Shown one piece after another: positions 54,383 to 64,000 of a stretch of DNA of 64,000 bases. The DNA comes from Schistocerca nitens (lineage: Eukaryota > Arthropoda > Insecta > Orthoptera > Acrididae). The DNA is taken from assembly GCF_023898315.1 (NCBI RefSeq), contig NC_064615.1:1185397413-1185461412 (forward strand), in the 5' to 3' direction. Position 1 is the stretch's first letter. Each line of letters begins with the position of its first letter. The notes under the pieces were generated by a model that saw only the letters and a program-made list of their open reading frames with translations, was not told the origin of the DNA and searched no databases. The position numbers and the translations under genes were made by a program.

Positions 54383-56776
54383 CCATTTGCCTTACGATTT
54401 AAGTTCCGTTACCGTGAGCCGTAAGGGGCTGCAAGGTACGGATGCGCCTTACGATTCCCGGCGCTTACACACGCTAAGGCTGCGGTGCACTACGTATTGT
54501 GGTGTCCGAAGTCGTGCAGACACCCTTGGGATTTGTAAGTACGTGTGAGACACCAGTAACGTGACATTTCTACAGGTATAATAAACAATGACCATTAGTT
54601 GCCCATTGGAAACGAAACATTCATTGTCTCAAACGCAACGATATATTCACAAACATTTTATTTCCCTTTATAAGCAAACATACATTGATGAAATACATCT
54701 TAATATAATATTCACAACAATGCGATGATCTAAGACTATAATATTTTGTTCAAAACATTCTGGGACCTCTTACGTTAGTACGTTGGCAAACATATTTTCA
54801 AACGCAACGTCTTCACAATTACGTGTACACAAATTTAATAGTCTTCGATTGTATGATATCATTCAAAACAACCTGGTACATGTAATGCAATCCTGCACTT
54901 TTTGCATTCCCATGTTTCGCTGCGTCATTTATGCTTTCTGCACACTACACAAGCTCTCACAGGATTTACTTTTGATGGTGTTGGATCAATATGTTTGGGA
55001 AAATGTGCCCAATGTTGCGTGTGCAGTCTTTGTGGTATATCGCTGGATGCTAATCGTCCCTTCCGATTACATTCCAGTAAAGGTGTCGTTTTCAACAATG
55101 ATTCTGCAATGTGAATCTTATATTCTGCGTAGCTCTGTCATTTGCCGCAATGTATTTTGTAATACAAAATGTACGTGCTAAATAAAGCAACATCAAATAG
55201 GTAAAAGAATATCTTGCAGTATCCTTTCATACATTTTCTCATCACAGGGAAGCATGCGAGCATCTGATCTTGGCGATCTATTCCAATCGTGCCTCTATTG
55301 TATTCAGAGACACATTTCGGTTTCCAAGACGCATTGCGGAGAGGTGTGTCTGTGGCAGTCATTTCTACTGTTGAATGTTTTGTGGAAAGAATGTAAACAT
55401 CTCGTTTATCTTTCCATTTTAGTGCCAATATTCCATTACAACTCCTCATTGTATATTCTACCTTCTTTAATTTTGTCTTCAGAAAGTATGTGGGCATATT
55501 TTTTCTGTTTGAGCACACTGTTCCAATCACATTAGTTTTATTGATGAGGAGAGTTTTGAAAAGTTTTGGTGAAGAAAACCAGTTATCTAAATATAGAGTA
55601 TGCCCTTTGTGTAATACCAACTGTGATAGTTCTACAGCTACACTTTCAGAGGCACTACCATTAGCATCACGTGCATATCTTAAAATCACAGCAGTATCCT
55701 GAACTTGACTCTCACAATTTATAAATTTTAATACAAAACCTGGCTCCTTTTGATGGGTTAAATTGTTTGCAGGATAAGCACCCCTTAAATTTAATTAATG
55801 ATTCATCAATGGCAATATTCTCACATTGTGTACACTTCCTTAAATTTTTGACTGAACATATCTATGACTGGCCTTAGTTTGTACAGCTTATCTGTGTTTT
55901 CGGCTAAACTGTTATTCGCTAGATGCAGAAATCTACTGATGTGCAGGAATCTCCTGAATGGCATCGTCTTCCTAAATATTGACGTTTCTAGAACGGCCAT
56001 CCTAGATCAGTACATCTGAATTGACGGTCTCCTTACTGCAGCCATGATTATACATAGCACGATGTATATTTTTACTTCATTACAGCCGATAGACCATTTT
56101 TGGTCTATTTTTCGTCTCTTCTGTTCATTGTTGAGTATGTCTTGCGCATATCTATTTGTCTCAGTTACGATGATTTCCCAAAATGTACTATTAAATATTA
56201 CATAGAAAACGTCTAATTCTCTTACGTTTGTACTCACGTGCTATAAAGCTGCTTCCTTTATTCCAGGAATTTCCATATATGTCCAGATTGTTGGTTCATT
56301 GTCTTTCTTTTGCCACGTCCACAAGTCATTGTTGCTGGTAGGTATGCTCTTCTTTGTCAGTATCATCTTCGATCACCAGCCGCTTACACCGTTTTCGTGC
56401 AGGAGGTAAAACGTTGCTACCACTGTCACTGCCGCTGTCAAAATATCCTGTAAAATCATTGTTGGCTATGCCACCACATGTCTCCCTTTCCTCGTGAACA
56501 CGTTTGCTACACATCGGGAACACAGTGAGAGTATTTTTGTAATGTCGGCAGGTCCGAATGCGGCGAAGAACAATTCGTGTATGCCTTGTGTACTCCATCT
56601 GCTCTGCAACGTGTCAGAGATGTTCTGTTTACATTTGGCGCGGGCTGACCGACGACATCTCTCGTACAACATGCGCTTGTTTGGCACGGTAAATTTACCA
56701 CGTCTCTGATATGTCTAGTTGATGTTTGGCCAGGTTGGCACGTTACATCTCTCACACGACACTGCATGCTAAGGGG
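54383..56776 (-). mobile_element. piggyBac-like element with TTAA target sites
   Basis: A 2394-bp element flanked by TTAA (54379-54382 and 56777-56780). Ends resemble piggyBac termini: ccatttgcctta on the left and, read on the minus strand, ccccttagcatgc on the right. Internal GC-rich subterminal repeats are seen at 56590-56770 ('acatctctc...ttggcacg' type units of roughly 55-60 bp). It contains a decayed piggyBac transposase on the minus strand. Size and TTAA sites match the superfamily. Confidence 0.87.
54850..56600 (-). pseudogene. piggyBac-like transposase, frameshifted
   Basis: From high to low coordinates: an acidic N-terminal region (GYFDSGSDSGSNV, then DDTDKEEH; 56326-56480); FNSTFWEIIVTETNRYAQDI (56130-56190); MPFRRFLHISRFLHLANNSL (55900-55965); IAIDESLI with the first catalytic Asp (55792-55815); LYLDNWFSSPKLFKTLL with the second (55560-55600); VGTV...RKNMP and GILALKWKDKRDVYILSTKH (55390-55450); GIDRQDQMLACFPVMRK with the third (55240-55284); and a C-terminal Cys-rich zinc-binding region, ACVVC and WECKKCRIALHVPGC-like, in 54870-54970. 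All three Asp are kept, but at least three frameshifts or stops are present. A normal protein would be near 550-600 residues. Confidence 0.87.
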
Positions 56777-56780
56777 TTAA

Positions 56781-57331
56781 GCTCTGGGTACGTCCATAGT
56801 AACTACTCGACTGAACATTAGGGACTGTGAGACACTCATTGCCATTAGGATGTTAAGGACACAATTAAGGATTGGTAAACTTCCAATTTTGAACTGCCAA
56901 AAGCAGCTTCTGACTATTCATTTTAAGGATAAATCCTAAAATACCATTTTCAGGTGGTGATCCAGTGAAACTGCAGAACTGCCAAGGATTATTTCGTAAC
57001 AGGTAGGATTAGTGACGTGACAAAGTCTTGTTCCTCCTGCCACTGAACTTCAGTAATCCCTCCACCCTTATATCTAGCTTCAAACTATATATTTCTGTTT
57101 TTTAATTTTCTGACCTACCTGCCTGCTTAAGGTACCTAGCATTACACAGCGAGAGTAGAATTTCGGTTTTGTTTGTCCCAATGATGACATTTTCCCGAGT
57201 AGGCTCTGTGCAGAGATCCGAATGGGGAACTATTTTACCTCCAGAATATTTTACACGTGCAGATGCCATCATCATTTAATCAAATAGTACAGCTGCATGT
57301 GCTGCAGTACCGGCATAGCAAGGCCATGTTG
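56781..57331. other. Unassigned sequence
   Basis: No gene recognised. Confidence 0.4.
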
Positions 57332-57562
57332 AGTTATTTGGGGAAAGAGACCAAACTGCAAGGACATCGGTCTCATCGGATTAGGGAAGGATGGGGAAGG
57401 AATTCGGCTGTGCCCTTTCGAAGGAACCATCCCGGCATTTGCCTGAAGTGATTTAGGGAAATCACGGAAAACCTAAATCAGGACGACCAGACGCGGGATT
57501 GAACCGTCGTCCTCCAGAATGCGAGTCCAGTGTGCTAACCACTGCACCACCTCGCTCTGTAG
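57332..57562 (-). repeat. Second family of tRNA-derived SINE
   Basis: Read on the minus strand: tRNA-like head gaggtggtgcagtggttagc (A box) and ggttcaatcccgcgtctgg (B box), then a body with 'ccgtgatttccctaaatcac' and the tail 'gcagtttggtctctttcccc'. It is flanked by ggccatgttg at 57322-57331 and 57563-57572, a 10-bp target duplication. I recognise the body as a common Schistocerca SINE. Confidence 0.88.
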
Positions 57563-57719
57563 GGCCATGTTGGCCGATTTTACGACGTCAGATCGATCGA
57601 TCGTGCCCCTACGACTACTGAAAATGCCTCTCTTCAGGAACTGCACATTTGTCTGGCCTCTGAACAGATGCTCCTCAATTGCAGTTGCACTTATGGTACT
57701 CCTTGAGGCCTCAGGATGT

Positions 57720-58680
57720 GTCTTACAACCAGTCCCTTCTTTCATTCAAGTTGTGCCATACATTTCTTTTTCCTCAGTTTGATTCAGTGCCTCCTCATCT
57801 GTTAATCTAACCATCTACTCTGTAGCACCACATTTCTCTTCTAATGTGAATTGCTTAGTGTCTACATTTCACTTACGTACATAGCTACACTCCTGACAAA
57901 TCTCTTCAGAAGACATTTCTTAACACTGTGTTTCATTACATGTAAACAAATTCTTTTTTTTTAGAAATGTTTTTCTTGCTACTGCCTGTATTCATTTATA
58001 TTCCCTCTAATTTTGCCATCAATTCTTTTACAGCCCAAATACCACAAGACATTTCCAACTTTTAGTGTCCCACTGTCTAATCTAATTTCATTTTGAAATC
58101 TGTCTTACTATTATGTACCCTATCTGAAATCTTCCGATGTCTTAAGGTCTCTTCCCCATTTACATTCTTCTTCCATCAATCTAAATTGTATCAGTTAGCT
58201 CCCTATTCCACTCCTTTCCCCCAATCCATGTTATCCTACAATTTTTCGTTTTATTCTGTTTCCTGCTACAGAATTCCAATACCCCATCACAATTAAATTA
58301 TCTGAATAACTGCTTTTTTGTCATCCCGAATTTCCAACTGTGTACTGTGTGGAACTTTAGGTTACCCGAGGCATCTTGACCACCACTTTTCTCCCTTTCC
58401 CACTAACGATTCATTGTTTGACTACTACTCTTGCTCTCCTCCTCTGAAATCTATAGTATGGACCTAATTTTAGTGGTTTCTCTTTCACACACTAATTGTT
58501 TTTTCGAAAACAAGATTCTTTAATTTCATCACAGACTGTTCCAAATTTCTTATTTCTGAAACAAGTTGGCATATAAACTTTCATTACTGTGATTGGTGTT
58601 AGTTTTGTCTCTCTTGACTACTATAATGCCTTCACTACACTTTTCATAGTAGCTTACCCACATTACTATAAGATGCAGTC
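57720..58680 (-). repeat. RTE-like LINE remnant with internal deletion
   Basis: 57730-58090 parallels 45840-46200 (RT C-terminal side) and 58095-58680 parallels the endonuclease part at 47600-48250 (for example 'ttggcatataaactttcatt' against 'ttggtatataaatttgtatt'). The RT core between is missing. No coding frame survives. Confidence 0.65.
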
Positions 58681-58800
58681 AAATGAAAACGAGATATTAT
58701 ATAACGAACAAAGTGCAGATGTCAGTAATGCAGGTAGGTGCACATGTACAAGTGCCCTCTACTGGGAATTTGAAAGAAATGGCTTCAACATTCACTATTG

Positions 58801-59238
58801 TGTGTAGCGGGACTTTAAATTTCACCGCGCTACCCTCGTCGCAGCGGTATGAGTGCTCGATGGCAGAGAAAATACTAAAATTGTAACCCTTTTTGTTTCC
58901 TATCCGTCTATTGTCTCTCGAGAGTGTAAGCTTAATGCAGACGTGATCTGATGAAAACGAAAAAAACTCATTAACGTGTAGACATATTGTGGAAGTTGTT
59001 ATGACATTTGGAGGAGGGAAGCAAAGTAAAATAAATTGCATTTAATATCAAGACGGTTTTGTATGCATAAGAAATTCCTGGACGATGAAACTTATTGCAA
59101 GATTTCGGAGCAGACTTTTCACACAGAAATGAAGTAGGAGATTTTTGAAGACCTGGACGCTGCACAAAAGAAAACATGTTAACATGGTAAAGAATGAACT
59201 CTTATCTACGCCATTTCCCCCTGTCAGTTACATTTTGT

Positions 59239-59295
<57 letters not shown>

Positions 59296-59545
59296 CCCCT
59301 GTCTTTAAATAATTTTTGTCGTGGAAATTGGTTTGATTTTGCTCAGAAATGACAAGGACCACCCCAACAATAGCTTTTCCGAATCATGAAGTCCGATAAC
59401 TTTTCTGTAATACGAAGTCCAATTTGCATTTCTTTCTTTCCCTTTTTTCACGGTCATTAACGATTTTAAAAAACCCCGTTTACTCACGATTTCTTCCCAC
59501 ATTTTCAACCTTTTCTTTTTCTTTTTCTTTTTTATTAACCACTAC
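58801..59545 (-). repeat. Unclassified repeat B, copy 2 (inverted), with (CT)n
   Basis: Reverse complement of 31431-32146 over most of its length. A (CT)n run at 59241-59292 occupies the point where copy 1 has only 'gaacagagaataac', so the microsatellite expanded inside this copy. Confidence 0.8.
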
Positions 59546-60222
59546 AACTGGCAACCTTGACAGGACGCAATTTTCGGATGTGTTGTTTTTGAGCAAATTT
59601 GAAACTTTAAACAGAGAATAACCAAAAATCCTGAAGTTTAAATGGTAACTAAAAGACTAACTTTATTGTACCTAAGCAAATGATCATACAACAATATCGT
59701 AAAGAATTTTTGTAACTAATTCAATTTGTTTTTCTTTGCATGGCATATACTGATGCAAAACTGTTATTTTGAGAGCTTTTGGTGATTATCTGATGGAGAT
59801 GTATTAAGAAAATCCATATTTTGATGAATATGATTTACGCAGAAGAGATTGACCAGCCGCTGCAGGACAGAAAATTTAATGGTGAGTCACACAATTATGT
59901 TTCATTCAAGCATTCAATAGCCAAATGCAGAATCCATTTTTCCCTATCCACACATCCTGTAGTTTTCTTCTTATCTATCTCTATTGTAATTTGTGGTAAT
60001 TATAGTATTGTTGTAGCATATGAAGATTGTGAATTTGACCGCCAAACAGTCATTTGTTACGAAAAATTTTGTCCGCCCTGCTGCATCTTTCTCAACCATG
60101 GTTTGCAATAGAGCAATCATTTACATTGACAAGAAAATATTTCAACCTAAATTTGGGTCAAATCTTTATTAATCAGACTAATATTATTCCCTTTTTGACT
60201 TACAATTATACATCCTATTACA
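59546..60222. other. Unassigned sequence upstream of coiled-coil ORF
   Basis: No gene recognised; could be 5' leader of the element that owns the next ORF. Confidence 0.4.
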
Positions 60223-61051
60223 ATGGAACGCAGTAAGGTAGAGATAATTTCGGCAGATGAGTTGAGTGAAGTAGATTCATCTTTCAACCAACAAGAAAGT
60301 CCGCGTTTCCCTCCATGGATGAGCTCACAGATCAATGCAATGATTTTGCCTCAAACTCACAACATTTGTGATAATACACAGATGGCGACTTTATATGACG
60401 AAATGTGGAATGGACGCGAGACTAGACCGTCAGTGCCATTGTTAACATCAATGTCAGAACCGAATATGAGAAATTCAGCAATGTGACACAAATCGGACAC
60501 AGAAAACTGACAAACTGGACCGACTATTAGAGTTATTTGCAGACATGAAACGAGACGTTAGTCAGAAAATTGGCATATTAAACCATACTATGAGGGAAAA
60601 TTTTGAACGAACGACAAAACAGATGACAGAATTAAATAACCCCACTCAACAGCTCAGCCAACGATTTGAGATATTGTCCGATCGAGTCACTAAACAGGAA
60701 GAAACTTTGGTTACATTCACACATGAAACAAAAAACAATATCACCCGATGTGAGAATCAGTTAACTCAAATAGTTAATGTGCAGCAGGAAGTGAACACCC
60801 GTGTGGAAGAGTTAGCTCAGGCCCACACTTCAGCTAGCTCCACCCAAGAAAATCTGACTGAAGAAGTGGGAAATATTACCCAACAGCTCACAAAGGTAGC
60901 TCTTGAACAAACCCACCTCAAAGAAAAGATAGAAAAATTAGAAGACCGAGTGGACCTCGCGTCACTAAACAACGACACCAACATGGCCGAGAGAATTGTA
61001 CATGAATGTAAATTGTGTGACGACTATCTGGACAGAATACATGAACATTAA
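60223..61051 (+). pseudogene. Coiled-coil protein, probably retroelement Gag/ORF1, one frameshift
   Basis: Starts at ATG 60223 (MERSKVEIISADELSEVDSS) and runs 87 codons to a TGA at 60484-60486; from just before it, the +1 phase is open and continues as KTDKLDRLLELFADMKRDVS to a TAA at 61051. Treated as one gene with a single shift near 60480 it encodes about 275 residues. The second part is almost entirely heptad-like and Glu/Gln/Thr-rich (TQQLSQRFEILSDRVTKQEE; LKEKIEKLEDRVDLASL), a long coiled coil, ending in CKLCDDYLDRIHEH. Such coiled coils occur in LINE ORF1 and some insect Gag proteins, but I see no zinc knuckle, RT or LTR attached. Function not established. Confidence 0.5.
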
Positions 61052-61523
61052 GTTATACAGCCTAAGAACACAAACATTAATTTATGGAAATTATATACTG
61101 CAGTTACACTTGTACACATAATTATGAAGAGAATGTAAACCCAGGTGAGTACACTTACTGAATGAGAAAAGATATTCATATAGGAATGAGGTCTACGCAG
61201 GTTACATTGGTTGTTAATTGTAAATTATAAGGTGAATCAACAATTAGTTAGTTATTTCAAGGCACTCTAGTGACAGGAGATAATAGCTATTGACATCAGT
61301 AATGACATAGGTATGTAGCAGAATGAATGACGATGTAAGAATGAGTTAATATTTAAGTTAATATACGAAGGTAAGTTACTGTGAAGTAGTTGATGGAGAC
61401 AAGAGATTATTTGAGGAAAATATTATTGGAGTTTTGTGAGAATGGAAGTGCCAAATGGCCCCACGTATGTGATATATTAATGTTTGATGAGGAATATGTT
61501 TAATGTATAAGGATTATATAAAA
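61052..61523. other. Unassigned AT-rich sequence
   Basis: No gene recognised. Confidence 0.4.
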
Positions 61524-61565
61524 ATAGAGGGAAACATTCCACGTGGGAAAAATGTTTCCCTCTAT
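61524..61565. repeat. 15-bp inverted repeat at Penelope 5' boundary
   Basis: atagagggaaacatt (61524-61538) and its exact complement (61551-61565) enclose 'ccacgtgggaaa'. The same 'gagggaaacattcc' string marks Penelope ends elsewhere, including 52246-52260 in a variant form. Confidence 0.9.
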
Positions 61566-64000
61566 TATATTCATATCATTAATTTGAACCCAACAATTAC
61601 GTTTGTTATTGTCACTGTTGCATTTCGAAATCTTTTCTGCTGTCTTATTTTCCTCTTTCTGTTTTTGCCAGTAGTTTCACTTTGTATTCACCTTCTCCTT
61701 TTTACCGTAATCTACTATACAATTTTATCCCGCCTATATATACTCCCACTTACAAACCATAACCAAAAAAAATTTTTTCTGCTTTCAACACTACCGCTGC
61801 TATAAAATCCACCGTTTCTAGTTCACAAACAGTTCCTTTCACCTATTAAACAACCATTTCGGCTAGTTCTAACAACTTTCGCTTTATTTCCATTTCCGTT
61901 TTTCCCACATCACTGATAATTTTTAGCCGCTTTCCCACAGGTTTTAACGTCATTATTTCTTCGTCGGACAATTGTTAGCTTCATTTTCATAATCGGCCAC
62001 CACAAAACCACTCCTTTTAATACATTTACACGCAGTTTTTTCGAAATTTTCCCGAATTTCTCCGTCCTTTAACGTGTTTTGGCGGCAACACAACCACCTA
62101 ACCTTTGTGCACATCGTTGTCTACCAACCCAAGTCCAACATAGCCCAGCTGTAACCAACACTTTTTCACACCAGATCTCCAGTTACTTTCCAGTTCACCT
62201 TTATCTATCCCCATATATTTCTATTTTCATTTTCATTTCAGCCCCATGTTACACTTTACACCTTCTAATACCATGTCACCTTCACAACACCCCCACAACG
62301 ACCCCATTAAGTTTTATTTACATTCCCTCCGCAAACATGCCTTCGCCCTAGCCAGATTACGCTCCCATATTCTATTTTCTCACGCTTGTCTGACATTTGG
62401 CATTACCCCCAAAGGCCTCACACTTAAAGTTCCCATCTCTGGCTGCAACCACTCTTTCCATCAGTCCCTATACCAGTTCCAAACTGAACAATCCATTGCC
62501 CTCACCCACCTAATCCTTCACCTACACATCAACTCAGCCAATGAACACACCCGTCAACTCCTATCCTTAATAAAAGTCCTTAATCTTTCCTCTCCCACAT
62601 CCACACCGGCTGTTCAGAGCATCCTCCTACAGGCCAACCACAAATTAGAACAGCATGCCACCCTTCACCTTAAAAAACTATCCAATCTCCTGGTTTCCCA
62701 CCTCCGGAAAGGCAACTCACTCATCCTTCACAACCTTTCCAGCAAACCTCAACCTCCTCTCATTGCACACAAACCCAGTCTCTCCCATTTACTCAACCTC
62801 CCACTTCCAGCTCCACTCCCTCCAAAACCTCAAAATTCCAATCAACACAATCTGGAACCACAACACCCTAATTCAGAAGTTAACCTTTCCTCCAAACCTC
62901 TCTCCCAATCCGAAACCTCTGTCCTATCCAAAGGCCTCACCTTCAGCCCCACTCCCAGATTCAAGCAAACAGCCCTCGTCAAAGATTTACTGTCCTACAC
63001 TCGTACTCTCTGCTGGAAATATCACTTTGCCACGAAGAAAAATGATCCTAATCCTATTCCTAATGATCCAACTCCCGAAGACACTATCCAAATTGAACCC
63101 TGCCTGGAACAGTTCCGTCCTCCGTCACAGTGGGACCCACCTCCTCTTCCTCAAAATCACCCTCTCCAAACCTTCCAGGAATTTCTGACTTCCAGCCTTG
63201 CCTCTCAGTCCTCCTCAAAAAACCTTAATCCTACTCCCAACATCACCACTGCTGAAGCCCAGGCTATCCGTGACCTGAAGGCTGACCGATCCATCGTCAT
63301 TCTTCCGGCGGACAAGGGTTCCACGACCGTGGTACTTGATCGTCGGGAGTATGTGGCTGAGGGACTGCGTCAGCTTTCAGACACCACCACATACAAAGTT
63401 TGCCAAGGTAATCCCATTCCTGATGTCCAGGCGGAGCTTCAAGGAATCCTCAGAACCTTAGGCCCCCTGCAAAACCTTTCACCTGACTCCATCAACCTCC
63501 TGACCCCACAGACACCCCGCACCCCTACCGTCTACCTAAAATTCACAAACCCAATCATCCCGGCCGCCCCATTGTAGCTGGTTACCAAGCCCCCACAGAA
63601 CGGATCTCTGCCTACGTAGATCAACACCTTCAACCCATTACATGCAGTCTCCCATCCTTCATCAAAGACACCAACCACTTTCTCGAATGCCTGGAATCCT
63701 TACCCAATCCATTACCCCTGGAAACCATCCTTGTAACCATTGATGCCACTTCCTTATATACAAATATTCCGCACGTCCAGGGCCTCGCTGCGATGGAGCA
63801 CTTCCTTTCACGCCGATCACCTGCCACCCTACCTAAAACCTCTTTCCTCATCACCTTAGCCAGCTTCATCCTGACCCACAACTTCTTCACTTTTGAAGGC
63901 CAGACATACCAACAATTAAAAGGAACAGCCATGGGTACCAGGCTGGCCCCCTCGTACACCAACCGATTCATGGGTCGCTTAGAGGAAGCCTTCTTGGTTA
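61539..64000 (+). mobile_element. Second Penelope-like element, running off the window
   Basis: After the inverted repeat comes a ~680-bp leader that I recognise from Schistocerca Penelope-like elements, followed by the RT gene. It continues past 64000. It is a different PLE family from the one at 34-36.7 kb (their proteins share only the conserved RT blocks). Confidence 0.85.
62246..64000 (+). pseudogene. Penelope-like reverse transcriptase, frameshifted and 3' incomplete
   Basis: ATG 62246 opens a 443-codon frame to 63577. The N-terminal 250 residues are Pro/Ser/Leu-rich (PLE N-terminal domain), then AIRDLKADRSIVILPADKGS and TTVVLDRREYVAEGL (63260-63370), the conserved Penelope RT entry block. 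A small deletion-type frameshift near 63533-63540 shifts the frame; in the next phase KIHKPNHPGRPIVAGYQAPT, LVTIDATSLYTNI with the motif A Asp (63730-63775) and LKGTAMGTRLAPSYTNRF (63915-63970) continue open to the window end. The MDD/YVDD box and the GIY-YIG nuclease would lie beyond 64000. Confidence 0.88.

Noticed and set aside
1-64000. Bacterial or viral contamination, or a novel defence island
   Set aside because: Eukaryotic splice signals, SINEs with target duplications and insect-type transposons run throughout; no prokaryotic gene organisation is present.

Overview
The window is animal nuclear DNA, most likely from an orthopteran insect close to Schistocerca (grasshopper or locust). 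The call rests on recognised repeat families: the tRNA-derived SINE with the 'ggttcaaatggctctgagc' tail, a Penelope-like element with a 'gaggagagggaaagac' terminal region, and mariner, Tc1, pogo and piggyBac relatives. There is no bacterial operon, rRNA, functional tRNA gene or CRISPR array. Coding density is low, introns or intergenic spacers are long, and almost every long open frame belongs to a transposable element. These family names come from remembered motifs, not from a database search.

Layout. 1-3.7 kb: a decayed mariner transposase and small LINE scraps. 3.7-9.6 kb: a complete, young Ty3/gypsy (mag-like) LTR retrotransposon with about 99% identical LTRs and a 5-bp target duplication, carrying an in-frame stop in gag and an altered RT active-site residue. 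9.6-17.3 kb: a LINE graveyard (Jockey/CR1-like fragments, an I-like LINE with RNase H) plus a tRNA-derived SINE ending in a perfect 26-bp hairpin. 18.0-28.1 kb: two copies of an unclassified ~640-bp repeat, a Tc1-like remnant split by a SINE, and a complete mariner with a lost catalytic Asp. 29.0-31.1 kb: a pogo/Tigger-like transposon. 31.1-36.7 kb: a Penelope terminal fragment, an unclassified repeat, and a nearly intact Penelope-like element (RT plus GIY-YIG endonuclease). 37-45.3 kb: LINE scraps, a complete Tc1-like transposon, a short long-TIR element, and two minus-strand exons (45.1 and 39.3 kb) that look like real host gene sequence encoding a single-pass membrane protein of unknown identity. 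45.8-51.7 kb: an RTE-like LINE with a nested SINE, then an R4/Dong-like LINE bracketed by TAA repeats. 52.3-56.8 kb: a 130-bp-arm palindrome from Penelope termini and a piggyBac-like element. 57-64 kb: another SINE, RTE remnant, inverted copy of the unclassified repeat, an orphan coiled-coil ORF, and a second Penelope-like element running off the window end.

No cooperating pathway is encoded. The most interesting leads are hammerhead-ribozyme-like cores in the Penelope terminal sequences, with a compensatory base-pair change between copies; the TAA-bracketed R4-like LINE; and the unidentified host exons.
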